Source: Echinostoma caproni
Taxonomy: Eukaryota; Platyhelminthes; Trematoda; Plagiorchiida; Echinostomatidae
Direction: 5' to 3'
Length of the DNA stretch: 16,412 nucleotides
NCBI GenBank assembly: GCA_900618425.1
Contig: UZAN01045207.1
Span: forward strand, 5,436 to 21,847
Position numbers and translations under genes: made by a program
The notes under the pieces: generated by a model
What the model saw: only the letters and a program-made list of their open reading frames with translations
Told to the model about the DNA's origin: nothing
Databases searched by the model: none
Shown here: one piece after another, positions 1-9,119 of the stretch
Numbering within the stretch: position 1 is the stretch's first letter
How the letters are laid out: every line of letters starts with the position of its first letter

Positions 1-122
1 TCGACTTGGTTGGGTCTCCTCATCAGCAGTGTGAATCCATCGACCCAACTAGGGATTGAACCGGTGTCCTCACGAGCAGAGCGCAAGCAGGCTACCCATT
101 CGGCCACCGGGCTGCTGATCAG
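1..122 (-). repeat. tRNA-derived SINE, copy 1 (cut by window edge)
   Basis: Read on the minus strand, this begins with a tRNA-like head. An A-box-like TGGCCGAATGGG lies at 106-95 and a B box GGTTCAATCCC at 62-52, at the spacing of an internal RNA polymerase III promoter. The segment 95-19 matches 302-378 on the plus strand at 63 of 77 positions without gaps in my hand alignment, so the two are copies of one family. After the B box comes a non-tRNA body containing CTGCTGATGA (29-20) and a GAC/GTC pairing, like the start of a hammerhead ribozyme core. The window ends before the rest of that core. SINEs are non-autonomous elements moved by LINE machinery. The absence of a credible tRNA acceptor stem and the presence of a second diverged copy argue against a functional tRNA gene. 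Confidence 0.75.
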
Positions 123-287
123 ACAGTTTTTCATTTTCCATTTACAAGATTTAGCACAACCCATCTTTGGGAGCTGGTTGCGGGCCAGGGACCCTGCTCA
201 TCTGAGCACTAGCCTCCGGGTTGACTCGTTTAGAAACATTCACAACCTGACTACTTATTTCAAGTGAGTAATGGAGGATTTGATTCA

Positions 288-445
288 ATTTTATAGCGCG
301 GGTAGCATGCTTGCGTTCTGCCTGTGAGGTCCTGGGTTCGATCCCCAGTAGGGTCGATAGATTCGTACTGCTGATGAGACACAACCAGGTCGGAACAGCG
401 ATGCAGTACTCCATAGTTTTTCAGTTCACGCTTCATTTGCCATGT
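288..445 (+). repeat. tRNA-derived SINE, copy 2
   Basis: This is the second copy of the same SINE, on the opposite strand from copy 1. A degenerate A-box region lies at 294-305 and a perfect B box GGTTCGATCCC at 335-345. The shared block 302-378 is 63/77 identical to copy 1. The tRNA-like head is followed by a hammerhead-like module (365-409) and then a T-rich stretch near 413-420. The 3' limit is uncertain and the end given is approximate. A 25-base imperfect inverted repeat brackets the copy (264-288 and 469-493). The architecture of tRNA-like promoter plus hammerhead-type body is known from the Sm-alpha SINE of Schistosoma; assignment to that exact family is not claimed. Confidence 0.75.
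365..409 (+). other. degenerate hammerhead-ribozyme-like core within SINE copy 2
   Basis: A six-base stem I is formed by GTACTG (365-370) and CAGTAC (404-409). It encloses the conserved CTGATGA (371-377), then a short stem II, GAC (378-380) with GTC (389-391), and then GGAA where the active core has GAAA (392-395). The order matches a hammerhead. Two features argue that this copy is dead: the GGAA change, and a G (403) just before the closing strand of stem I, where an active ribozyme has A, C or U at the cleavage position. Stem III would be only about two pairs (GC around GAT). Copy 1 has the same CTGATGA and GAC/GTC arrangement, so the structure probably belongs to the family ancestor and is not chance. 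Confidence 0.5.
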
Positions 446-523
446 ACACGACGAATTCACCTTTCAAATTTAATCAAATCTTCCATTACTCACATGGGAG
501 ATCATACTGCTAATTAAAACGGA

Positions 524-898
524 CTACTCAAAAAACGAGAGGTTGGGGATCAAAGCTAATTTGATTGACCATTCACATTTTTTACGTAGGTTGGGATCGA
601 GTATGAATGGTTGGAGCCTCGGCAAATTCCAGTAACTTTGTTCGTAGTGCTGTGTTGTAAATGACCTGAAATGGGTGGGATGGAATGACAATGTTTCTGT
701 CCAAATAGGTGTGCACAATCGGAGACCTGAGTTTTTCTGCCCGTTCAATGACGTAACGGTTTCAAGCTTGTCGTTCATCTTAAGCTACGCCGGGATGTGT
801 TCGGCCATTCCGTGACTCAAGTGCTTCTATGTCCGGCCTACGTAGACGACGGAATGCCCATACTTTAAATGGTAAATGCAGTTTGATTTAGGGGAGGA
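524..898 (-). pseudogene. GIY-YIG endonuclease domain remnant of the Penelope-like element
   Basis: The minus-strand frame from 898 reads SSPKSNCIYHLKYGHSVVYV then GRT, with YVGRT at 844-830, then HLSHGMAEHIPA (EHIPA at 802-788) and a C-terminal tail running to a stop near 524. The arrangement K-S-N-x-I-Y, about ten residues, Y-V-G-R-T, then L-S..M-x-E-H-I-P is the GIY-YIG signature of Penelope-like elements; the intact family usually has a cysteine pair between the first tyrosine and YIG. Two in-frame TAG codons, one directly after GRT and one after EHIPA, and the lack of the usual cysteines (the stretch is HLKYGHS) mark it as dead. The last 84 codons before the end are open and include a DPNL stretch where intact relatives have a conserved P-x-L motif. 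Confidence 0.68.
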
Positions 899-1300
899 GG
901 CACTGGTGTTATCCGGGTAGTGGGTAAGACAATGACCGAGTCAACTGCGTAATAGACTCGTCTGGTTGTAGGATTCAACCGCTTGCTAAATGACTCACGT
1001 CTTCGCCTTCAAATGATACTTGTTAAAAAGCTTTTATTTAGGGTGTAATTATTGGTTTTCCTACTTATGGTGTTGCTTTACACTGTCTGGTGATGAATGC
1101 AACTGGATATCCATTTTTGTGTAGCACCTCTTTGAAGAGGTCACTTTTATCGTTCAAGAAGTTTTATGTGCATATTTTACACGATCAAGGAAACAATGTA
1201 CGGGTAACACCAATTTTATGTTGCATGGGGGCAGAGCTGGTGAAATGCAGTTAGTGCCCAGACCACATGCTCTTTCGGAAGACCGATCTTTCAATCAAAC
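524..1300 (-). mobile_element. decayed Penelope-like retroelement (C-terminal part)
   Basis: Penelope-like elements (PLEs) encode a reverse transcriptase followed by a GIY-YIG endonuclease. On the minus strand one frame reads, with three stops, LHFTSSAPMQHKIG (1250-1209), then KICT and NFLNDKSDLFKEVL, then NGYPVAFI (1115-1092). This is the pattern I know from the segment just after the PLE reverse transcriptase: a TH/HF.SS..P...K motif, a cysteine-containing helix, and L...NGYP..FI. After at least one frameshift comes the GIY-YIG part, annotated separately. The frame is broken by several stop codons, so no functional protein is made. The region at 1300-1600 may hold the preceding RT segment but is too decayed for me to assign, so the upstream limit is soft. 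Confidence 0.7.
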
Positions 1301-1931
1301 CATCCAGTCGACGAGTCTAGTCTGTATCTAAAACCTCGATGCGGTCTTGACGAGTTAGCTGGATATTGCGGTGAATCGATGGAATAGTTTTTTCTCCGTA
1401 GCCCTTTATATTGCCTTATAACGACAGTGTGGATTTAATTTAGAAATATCCTATACTTTTGAGCAGAGGCTCAGATACCTCAACCTGTTCTTGCTGGAAA
1501 GGATAATCAAGGCGAGACCTCAACAAAGTTTTCGGGATAAATAACAGGGTGTCTGGGATAAAAATTTGAGGGCAGCCCATTCAATTCAACGCTCATAGTG
1601 GTAATAGGGGGCACAGCCTAAAGCTACAGTGTAACCTTGCAAGGGTGGTTGAAGGCGCTAAGTATCTTACAAGTCGCGTAGTACCTTTCGAAATAGGCTG
1701 CAAAAACAAATTTCATGGCAATTCAGAGGGCGTTAAACGATTGTTGGGTTTCCATATTTCCTGAAAGAGTTTAAGGGTCCGTATATATTTTTTATGGGAT
1801 CCATTGCATAGGCTGAGATAATGCACCTCATACACTGCCTTTCAGAAAAAAACTCATTGACTCTTACTGCTGGAAGCCACAAGATCAGCCAACAACACAA
1901 CGAACCGGACGCGCGACACACGCCCAGCGCA

Positions 1932-1952
1932 ATTATTATTATTATTATTATT
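1932..1952. repeat. ATT trinucleotide microsatellite
   Basis: Seven uninterrupted ATT units lie in the gap between the Penelope-like relic and LINE copy A. The flanking sequence (about 1300-2074) shows no recognisable gene; its open frames are short and unassigned. Confidence 0.95.
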
Positions 1953-2074
1953 TACACCAATCTTCACAGATACGGCACCAAAGATAACCATGGGTGAGCG
2001 AAAAAATATAGGTACAATAACAATATTTTTTGTTTGTTCACTGCACGCCATTTTGAGTTTTTTTCGCTTTTATT

Positions 2075-2960
2075 TATTTTTGGGATTGTAGACAAGAGGT
2101 GATGCATTCGCGCCACTGACTTCGGTTCGATGCCATATCCCGCAGTCTCCAGCCAAAGACTATCTTAATCTTTGGGGCCCCAGCCGGGGAGCCGAGAAAC
2201 CCCAACGGAAACCAGATCCGAGCACAATCTCTTTAACCCTCTGCGCCACGTCATAGCCTGCCCACCTCGTTGCTTCTTCCATTCTGGACCGATGTCTACG
2301 AGTAGTGTACGGTATGGCAGACGGTGCTCAGGCATTTGTAGGACGTGCCCTAGCCACCTAAGACGATGCTGTGAAATTACTTTGACCAAAGGTAGACTAT
2401 CTGGTCCTAGCACCCGTCGTCTGGCTTCATCGTTATTCAAGCGATGCTCCCACCATACGCGGGCGATATTTCGCAGACAACGGTTGTCGAAGACTGATAG
2501 CTGCTGGACGTGATCTGCCTGGAGGCCAGGTCTCGCAGCCATAGAGCAACACGGTACGTACCGTTGCGCAATACACACCCTTTCAATGAAAGGGATATAT
2601 CGCGCCGGCGCCAGAGATGCCGCAGATTAGCAAACGCTTATCTAGCTTTGATCACGTATTGAGAGATCTCCTCGCCCACATCTCCACCAGCCGTTATGCA
2701 ACTCCTAAGGTAGACAAAGCTTTCGACTTCTTCCAGAGTGTCATTATCCAATGAAAGTGCAGGAATAAGTTCCTGCCAATCTTGCAACAACACTTTGCAC
2801 TTTGAAGTTGCAAATGACATAACCTCAATTGCCAAACGGCTCAACGACTCTTGAATCGTTGATGCTTTGTCACCCAGTAAGGCAATATCATCGGCGTACT
2901 CTAAGTCTACTACTCTGTCCCCAGCGCAAGCTAAACTACAGAACGAACCAGCGATATCTT
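2075..2960 (-). mobile_element. LINE copy A: 5'-truncated, decayed non-LTR retrotransposon (RTE-like)
   Basis: Reading down from 2960, the minus strand encodes the C-terminal half of a LINE reverse transcriptase. Motif C is intact, VVDLEYADDIALLG, with YADD at 2898-2887. Next come SKCKVLLQDWQ and ESFVYLRSCITAGG, then AFANLRHLWRRRDISLS across a frame break near 2600. The thumb region follows, with SVFDNRCLRNIARVWW, RLRWLGHVL and SRLPGWGPKD. After another frameshift, RDMASNRSQWREC lies close to the 3' end. The end near 2075 is A-rich on the minus strand (AAATAAATAAAAG). The finger and palm motifs A and B and the endonuclease are missing, which is the 5' truncation usual for LINE insertions. These motifs match trematode LINEs that I associate with the RTE clade; the clade is inferred from memory. 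Frameshifts and stops make it non-functional. Confidence 0.85.
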
Positions 2961-4471
2961 CTCATCAGCCTGAGAAGACAACGGTAATAAAAATGGCCAA
3001 TTTGATTTAAAATGTGGAGCACAAGTGGATCAACCAATCACGCTCCGCGTTGAGAAGCATGCAGCACAACTGGCTGAAAGTGTTACAACTGAAGAAAAGA
3101 ATAAAACGAAGATCGATTTGACCATGGTGTGAGGCACGCATATCACAGGTTGTCAGAGAATACGAATTTGACTCAGCGAAATTCACTGTCAGGCTTTCTG
3201 CGACACCAAAGTGAAGACCCGCCATCAGACACCATTGATTCCTGCAGGCACAAACTGAATAAAGCTTTGACAAGTCTTAAATTTCAACATTCGTAGCAGT
3301 GCGCGAAACGAAGATAAATAGCGACGTTCGTCTACTTTCTATGAACCACGAATCGATTTATCTGTGCTAAACCCTATGGGACTAGAAAAGCAACCGCTTG
3401 TAAGTATTTCCCATAATAAAACGTTGAAAAAATAGCCTATGAACAGCATAAAACAGGACGGTGAGCCGAACCGGCTGTCATGACTCATTACTACCACGTA
3501 AATGCACTCGGCGTTTCCCCGGTTCGTAAATTCAGCTTATGATGGCCATCATGTGGTTTAAGTTATGGCCACTGTTGTGATGTTGGCCATGAAGATCCGA
3601 GCATAGCTCGACTATAATAGTAAGCATTTCGATTGCCGCACGGCTGAGTATCACGCATTTACTGGTGAGGTTCCATGAGGTTGACTAACTCAAATTCCGC
3701 GGCTTAGTTAACAGGCTCCCACTGCCAATCCAATGGTTCTCGTGGCCAAGCGGTTCCACCTCACCGTATTGTTAACGGTATATGCACAATATCGCGCATA
3801 GTGACAGAATACACAATTACGAACCGAAACTAACCATCTTCGTATGCGTGTTCCAAATTAGGATTTCAGTTGTTCTCGGCACAGTTTAAACAACCCGGTT
3901 AAGTTAATGCACATAAAAACGAGCTGGTGAACATCAAGTCCGTGGGGAAAATGAGTGATGAAGAGCATGAGATACCAACCAATTTCGACATTGAACTACT
4001 GGACTTCGACCAGTCAGTCAGCGATCAACCAATGAACGAGGGAATGGGGGTCATTCAATAACGGAAACAGAAAACGGAAATGTCGGAATCCCAGTGTGGA
4101 GTGGAATGTAAACATTGACAAGACGATTGGCATCAAGTAAGCGCGAAGAGGTTAGAGTAAAGTGGGCGGTACAATTTGATGATCAGTTGTCTAGGGCAGT
4201 GCCCGAGTGGATGGGTGAAAAAGGAAAGAAGGGGAGATTACCTGCACAGGATGCTCATAAAGAGAGCTATCACAGCATGAATTAAGTACAAAAGCCTTAG
4301 GAAAAATTGTGGGATCTGTGGTCAATAAATTCCGTTCCATTGGGACGAATGAGTGAGTATCAAATAAACCAAGGCGCATGTGAAACTAAACGAACTGACC
4401 AGTCGAACGGAAATAAAACCAGACTACAGAGACAGGAGGAGGAGGAGGTGATATGGCCTGTTCGAACTCCG
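2961..4471. other. region 3' of the EHD stop; no gene recognised
   Basis: Nothing here resembles a known protein. The longest minus-strand frame (3007-3273) is unassigned and probably chance. A tRNA A-box-like TGGCCAAGCGGT occurs on the plus strand at 3743-3754, but no B box follows at tRNA spacing, so it is at most a SINE fragment. The EHD 3' untranslated region should start at 4471 and run leftward. By eye I see no canonical AATAAA on the minus strand in the first several hundred bases, so its 3' end is not placed. Confidence 0.5.
4434..4448. repeat. short AGG trinucleotide run
   Basis: Five AGG units lie just downstream of the EHD stop codon on the minus strand, where the transcript would read as CCT repeats inside the presumed 3' untranslated region. 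No function is claimed. Confidence 0.85.
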
Positions 4472-4765
4472 TTAATCTTTAACTCCATTGGTCACTACGG
4501 AGACCGGTTTGTTTTCAGCTGGACGACAGCTGGGCGGTAGTAGATGTGTGGGTAATTTAGACGGTAGCTCATTTCCGTCCAAAATTAGTTTGATCAGATA
4601 GTTAGCTAATGCGAATTCATCCGAATTCAGGTGGCCGTCAGCATCTACATCAGCCAGGGACCAAACTTGACGCAGTACTGAGTTGGGTAATTGTGAGGCA
4701 AGCATGTGCTGTTTAACGGCTCCGCCAGTAAGACGTCCATTTTCCGGGTTCAACGATTGGAAAAT
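4472..4765 (-). CDS. EHD: EHD-family protein, last coding exon (EH domain and C-terminus)
   Basis: EHD proteins are membrane-tubulating ATPases of endocytic recycling; their C-terminal EH domain binds NPF-type peptides. This exon encodes 97 residues plus TAA. It opens with IFQSLNPENGRLTGG, then LPNSVLRQVWSLADVDADGH, EFALANYLIK and LPSKLPTHLLPPS, matching the EHD class of EH domain (human EHD1 has LPNTVLGKIWKLADVDKDG and EFALANHLIK). The EF-hand loop is canonical for calcium: D39, D41, D43, N47 and E50 of the exon (4651-4616). The ligand-pocket tryptophan is W35. The exon start is set by an acceptor: TAG at 4768-4766 after a long pyrimidine-rich tract, so the first codon is ATT and the phase is 0. 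The tail after LPPS is about 18 residues (to VVTNGVKD), longer than and unlike the short basic KRRHE end of EHD1. Joined to the exon at 9120-9284 the protein aligns without gaps. A different EH-domain protein such as intersectin or Eps15 fits less well. Confidence 0.93.
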   Translation of the reverse strand: MFQSLNPENGRLTGGAVKQHMLASQLPNSVLRQVWSLADVDADGHLNSDEFALANYLIKLILDGNELPSKLPTHLLPPSCRPAENKPVSVVTNGVKD

Positions 4766-7700
4766 CTATGTTTCAAAGCAGGAGAAAAGAACAAGAAACG
4801 ATGTAAGCTGAGAAACATGTGCACAGTAAGGTAAAAGAATTTCGTATACGAAAGAGAAAATTTATATACAGATCATGAGAGATTTGCTCGTGAAGTCATT
4901 CTCACATCGAAAACTATAAGAGGTGGCACAGGTGTCGAAGACAGGGAGGTAAATTCGCAAGTTTGATCAACATGGAAAACATGAGAGAGAACAGTGTGGA
5001 ACAAAGAACTGTGTGAGTCTTAGTTAGTTATGAGCACGAAGTATCTGGTGCAAGAGGACTCCTCATAAAATAGATGAGGTAACGTTGAAATGGACACAGT
5101 GGGTTGAACTCAATCAACAAAAACGTGGTCACAAATCTGTGAGACCTATCCCGACGGTGGAAGAGTGGCGTCTGTCACACTAGTGGCGAAAAGAAGGGTA
5201 CACTCGATGTGGTGCGTACAATACCCACCTTCGGTGTGTAAAACCTCTTGATGCGAACGAGTGATGATTTTCACCAATTTCCACATGGTCACTCAAGCAG
5301 AAAATCTGATTTTGAAGCGGCCTCGCCTCCCCCCTCCAGATGCGTCAATTATTTCTTTCACTCGGTGGCAAACTCCAATCGGCTAGCACTTCTAGTCGAT
5401 CGGGTGGGGATTCATTCAAAAATGTGTGTGTGCATGATTTGTTCGACCTTCAACCAGTGCTGGACCATGGAAATGTTTGACACATGGTCCCCTCTAAAAG
5501 GTCTTCGCGGCCAAAGTTGCCTATTGCTATTTTCAGTAAAAGAAAGTTTTGTAAGATTATTCGGTCACCGCTTCTCTTCCGCTTGTGTATTATCCGTCAA
5601 GCCTGAATACTTCATATGTCCATTTCTTAAGTATGCACAACATTGTTCAAATAAACCATCATGGCGCATTGGAAGAACACACAGTAAAGAACAAGCCTGT
5701 TTGTGATGATTCGTCTACAGACCAATACATCACAATTTGTCAACAAGTTTAGTAGGGAGAGAACACATGTCAAAATGGAAAGAGAAATAATCAACATTTC
5801 AGCTCCAGGACCGGATGTTGCTCACACTTTGGTGATCACACGTGCGCATTGGTTCGAGTCATTAGGGGTGGCAGTGGGATTGACTGTATCGTGTGTTGGA
5901 CATGGAGGATCAAGTGCTTTTACGATTTGCTTTTGGGAGAATATGGGGGCGGGGGTATACGTAGGCGGATTCCGATCGCTTCCGCTGTGGCTAGAATGCG
6001 ATTCATAATCCCCTTAGATCGATGGCTACAAACTAATTTGATGTGTCAAAACGCCTCAACCACATCAAACACTTATTTCGACTCCGCTAGGTGTGATCGA
6101 AATGTTGACATCATTTTCAGCGTTCATATACCAACGACTGCGTTTGGTTATATGTACAACGTGCTCTTCTGAAATTTATGACTAGCTGCTAATAATTTAC
6201 CCTACCGGTGTTCACATTTTCTCCCGCAATATGTAATTATTCGGAGCGGGAGGAGCTGTGTGTTACAATTCCAAATGGTACCGATAATTTGATATCCGCC
6301 AGAGTACAATAGCCATCGATCGATAAGGCGTTTATGAAGCTGCGAATCACTCTATTATAGTTGGAAGTGTGACGATGGATTCTATCGATATTCAATTCCG
6401 TGATATTAGTTGAATCACTCCTATGAGGTTACAATTTTTGACCCATACCAGTTGGACAAGCTTGGCTGCTCTAAATGGGCTAGGCACATTTGTTATCATT
6501 CAGGTTATTGCCCGCCTATTAGTGCACTATGGTTGCAACACACACAAACCGAACACATGCAAAGTTTCATCCGAGATCTGACTAAAACAAAAAGTGGTAT
6601 GGCGAAAGAGGTAAAACAAAATGAGTACAGCCGAATTTCGGAATCGGTAGCACAGATAACGGACGACAGGTTTATGGTATGAGAAGTCTACAGTCATTCA
6701 GATCAATGCTCAGTTATATACAGATGCTCCATTCCAACGGTATGCAAATGCAGTCGGGACTAATGACAGAACAATATGGATCGTCTTTGTTGGTCATAAA
6801 CTGGGCCAGAACGATATGGAGCGGAACAGAACAACAGAATGCGGAAAAACACTGAAATTCCTATAGGCACAAAGTTTCAGTCAGCTATATTTCTGTAGCA
6901 CAAAGGTGAGCTGAGCTATAAAACAAAATTCCTGAGCGCAAATACACATCTGGATTGACTTTGTCAAAGTGAAGCGGAAAAAATGTTGGCACTCAGCGAT
7001 TTAACTCTATATTCACGGATAAGCAACGACTTTTTGCTCTATCGGCTCACTCTCGGATACGTGTACTGTCGCCCAAACCGCAAGCATGGACGGATTAAAA
7101 TTAGTTCTCACATGGACTAGATCACATGGGACGTGGTGGCGCATTTCGTTATTTTTCTAGTTGTTGCACCTTTTACCCACGTGAATAAATAGCTATCATG
7201 ATCGAACTAGTGAGGCACAAATACTTTTGACAAATTTAAAAACAGACTATGTTAACTGTGAAAGAAAACTATTCGCCGCTCGAAAAGAATTTTCCGAACC
7301 TCAAGTAGCAAACATTCATGGAACAGGGGTCTCATTTTTAGCCAACTGTGAGAAGACTCACCGATCAACCATTAGCGAAGAACAGAAACTGATGAATTAC
7401 ACAATTAAACCAAATCCCAGAGAATGGGATGCATGCATCAAACCAAACATAGGCGTGCTAAAAGAAATCCAGCAGCCACACACGAGTATAGGATAAATTC
7501 GCATAGATGCATATGGAGGAGTTTTCTCATGGCATATGAAAAGTGTCGGGAAATACAGACACACTGAGACTCAAACTTTGTTGAGAAAGGCACGATTTTA
7601 CACAAAAATAAATCTATCAACAAGGTGATTTTTCACATGCTACACAATGCACAATTTCAATGGATTCAGTAGCAAAACGTACGTGTTTCACAATGAAACA

Positions 7701-9119
7701 ACACAAAAATTGTGTGGAACTTCCACAATAATTGAATAATAGCATCCGATCAGCTGGACCTCAGTTCCGTGTATTGATTGCACAACTGTGGTACACCAAA
7801 TAAATCAAAGTGAAAAGCTACTTTGGTGGTAGGCAGCTTTGCTGTCCTCCGGTTCAGTACCATGCCTAACCTAGCGCTGGGGCATTATCTGGTTCGCCAT
7901 TCCACGTCCCGGGGCTTATGTTACCGGTTTCCATCATTGAACAGCAGCTCTTCGTGACTATGGGGTTTTCCCTATCTGTTATTCACCACACCAAAGTTTA
8001 TAATTAAAAAAACTTTCATTACCATTACAACTGCAAGATATTCGTATGCTTCAATCGGACGGAGCCAAGAAGTGATCACAGGATTCTGATAGCAAATGAG
8101 CAGCCGAACAACCGTTGCGAACTGGGCAGAATGATTTCGTCGGGCAGTTTGTGAACAATATTAGATCGAAACACGACAGCCGTTCAACAGACAGAAAAAG
8201 ATTGATCAATGCGCGTTTCAACCACTGATGGGCGCTTGGATACAGATTAAATAAATGAGAATAGAATCGCACCCAAATGATATGAACTCGGAAGTGAATG
8301 GCCACAAACGGATTACGCGTAATCAGGGAGAGCGGAGCCGAAATTCGGATATAAATGATGGTAATGGAAGAAACGTAAACAAACATCAAAGGCTCCAGTC
8401 AGTCATTTGTTGGCTTCTGATTATCCTATCATTACCGGGATGCTATGCATAACCATCGTGTTCACTTTTAGATATTCAGCCAATCAGATGACACGTGCAG
8501 GTGATCACCAAATTGGCTGGAATTCAACTATTTTGGCTGGTAATAGGGAAAGAGTGCAGAAATGCGTGCACGGTGGATACCGATTTCACTGTCTGATTAT
8601 TCCAATAATCTAGACAAATAACCACGTAGTTTTTCAACGACACTGGTGAAAAACCGATTCTCAAATGTTGGAAATACATTTACAAGATTCAAAAGTTGAA
8701 CATTGCCAGTCCGACCTAATTACAACTTAAAGGTGTAAGTGACTGTATGAGTACTTTAATCAATTGGGGAGAGAAAAGTTGACGAAATGATTCTAAAATA
8801 ATTTTTTTCTTGAATTTGTCTCATCGGGGATAATTTGAAACAATAGGGATAGCACAGATATCGCCACTTTTTTGACCCGTTAGTACTAAAAACACATTAT
8901 TATTAAGTAAGGTTCACAAAACCGCTCATCGTGACGATACCAAAAACATAGTGAGATCAGCAGAAACAAATCAAGGACTATTCATCTCCATAAACGCATA
9001 CTAGTTCTTCGGTGTTCTTTGAACTGGAGGTTAGAATGTTCAGTGAGAAGTATCAGACGAACACAGAAAATATGAAACTTCTCATCAACAAAGGAATAGG
9101 GCTAACAAAAAGCGCTCAC
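4766..9119 (-). other. EHD intron (4354 bases)
   Basis: The donor at the high-coordinate end is AAG|GTGAGC (exon ends at 9120, GT at 9119-9118). The acceptor is TAG|ATT (AG at 4767-4766) after a T/C-rich tract in about 4770-4800. Both sides are phase 0. Most of the interior shows no recognisable gene or element. Plus-strand open frames at 5251-6008 are listed separately; those at 6410-6682, 7227-7496 and 8255-8613 have no recognisable motifs and look like chance openings. A GC-richer stretch at about 7830-7990 looks different from its surroundings but I cannot assign it. Confidence 0.8.
5251..6008 (+). other. adjacent plus-strand open frames, unassigned
   Basis: An open frame of about 151 codons from ATG 5251 to the stop at 5704-5706 is the longest in the window. 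A second frame of about 101 codons (5703-6008) overlaps its end by four bases, and a third overlaps that (5849-6172). I recognise no domain. The first product is rich in cysteine, serine and phenylalanine, with no clear signal peptide or membrane segment. Lying antisense inside the EHD intron, it could be a chance opening, a decayed coding portion of an unclassified repeat, or a nested gene. I favour chance or repeat-derived. Confidence 0.2.

Larger units (their letters stand above)
264..493. repeat. 25-base imperfect inverted repeat bracketing SINE copy 2
   Basis: Bases 264-288 (GTGAGTAATGGA... to ...GATTCAA) match the reverse complement of 469-493 at 23 of 25 positions. The two arms are about 180 bases apart and enclose SINE copy 2. 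Neither arm belongs to the block shared with SINE copy 1. They could be terminal inverted repeats of a small non-autonomous DNA element into which the SINE inserted, or ends of two oppositely placed copies of some other repeat. No target-site duplication was obvious. Confidence 0.6.

Noticed and set aside
290..360. Possible functional tRNA gene
   Set aside because: The B box is perfect, but the A box is degenerate, no acceptor stem closes around it, and the same non-tRNA body follows in copy 1, so it is a SINE head.
10..460. Four short open frames on both strands
   Set aside because: They fall across the two SINE copies and their junction; their peptides are translations of the tRNA-like and hammerhead-like segments.
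2172..2513. 113-codon plus-strand open frame
   Set aside because: Antisense shadow of the LINE copy A thumb and C-terminal region.
3743..3754. tRNA A-box-like sequence TGGCCAAGCGGT
   Set aside because: No B box follows at tRNA spacing and no cloverleaf could be drawn, so no tRNA is called.
4472..4765. Intersectin or Eps15 EH domain
   Set aside because: The LPNxVL, LADVD and EFALANYLIK pattern, the single C-terminal placement before a stop, and the VKGGAFDG linker in the preceding exon fit the EHD family better.
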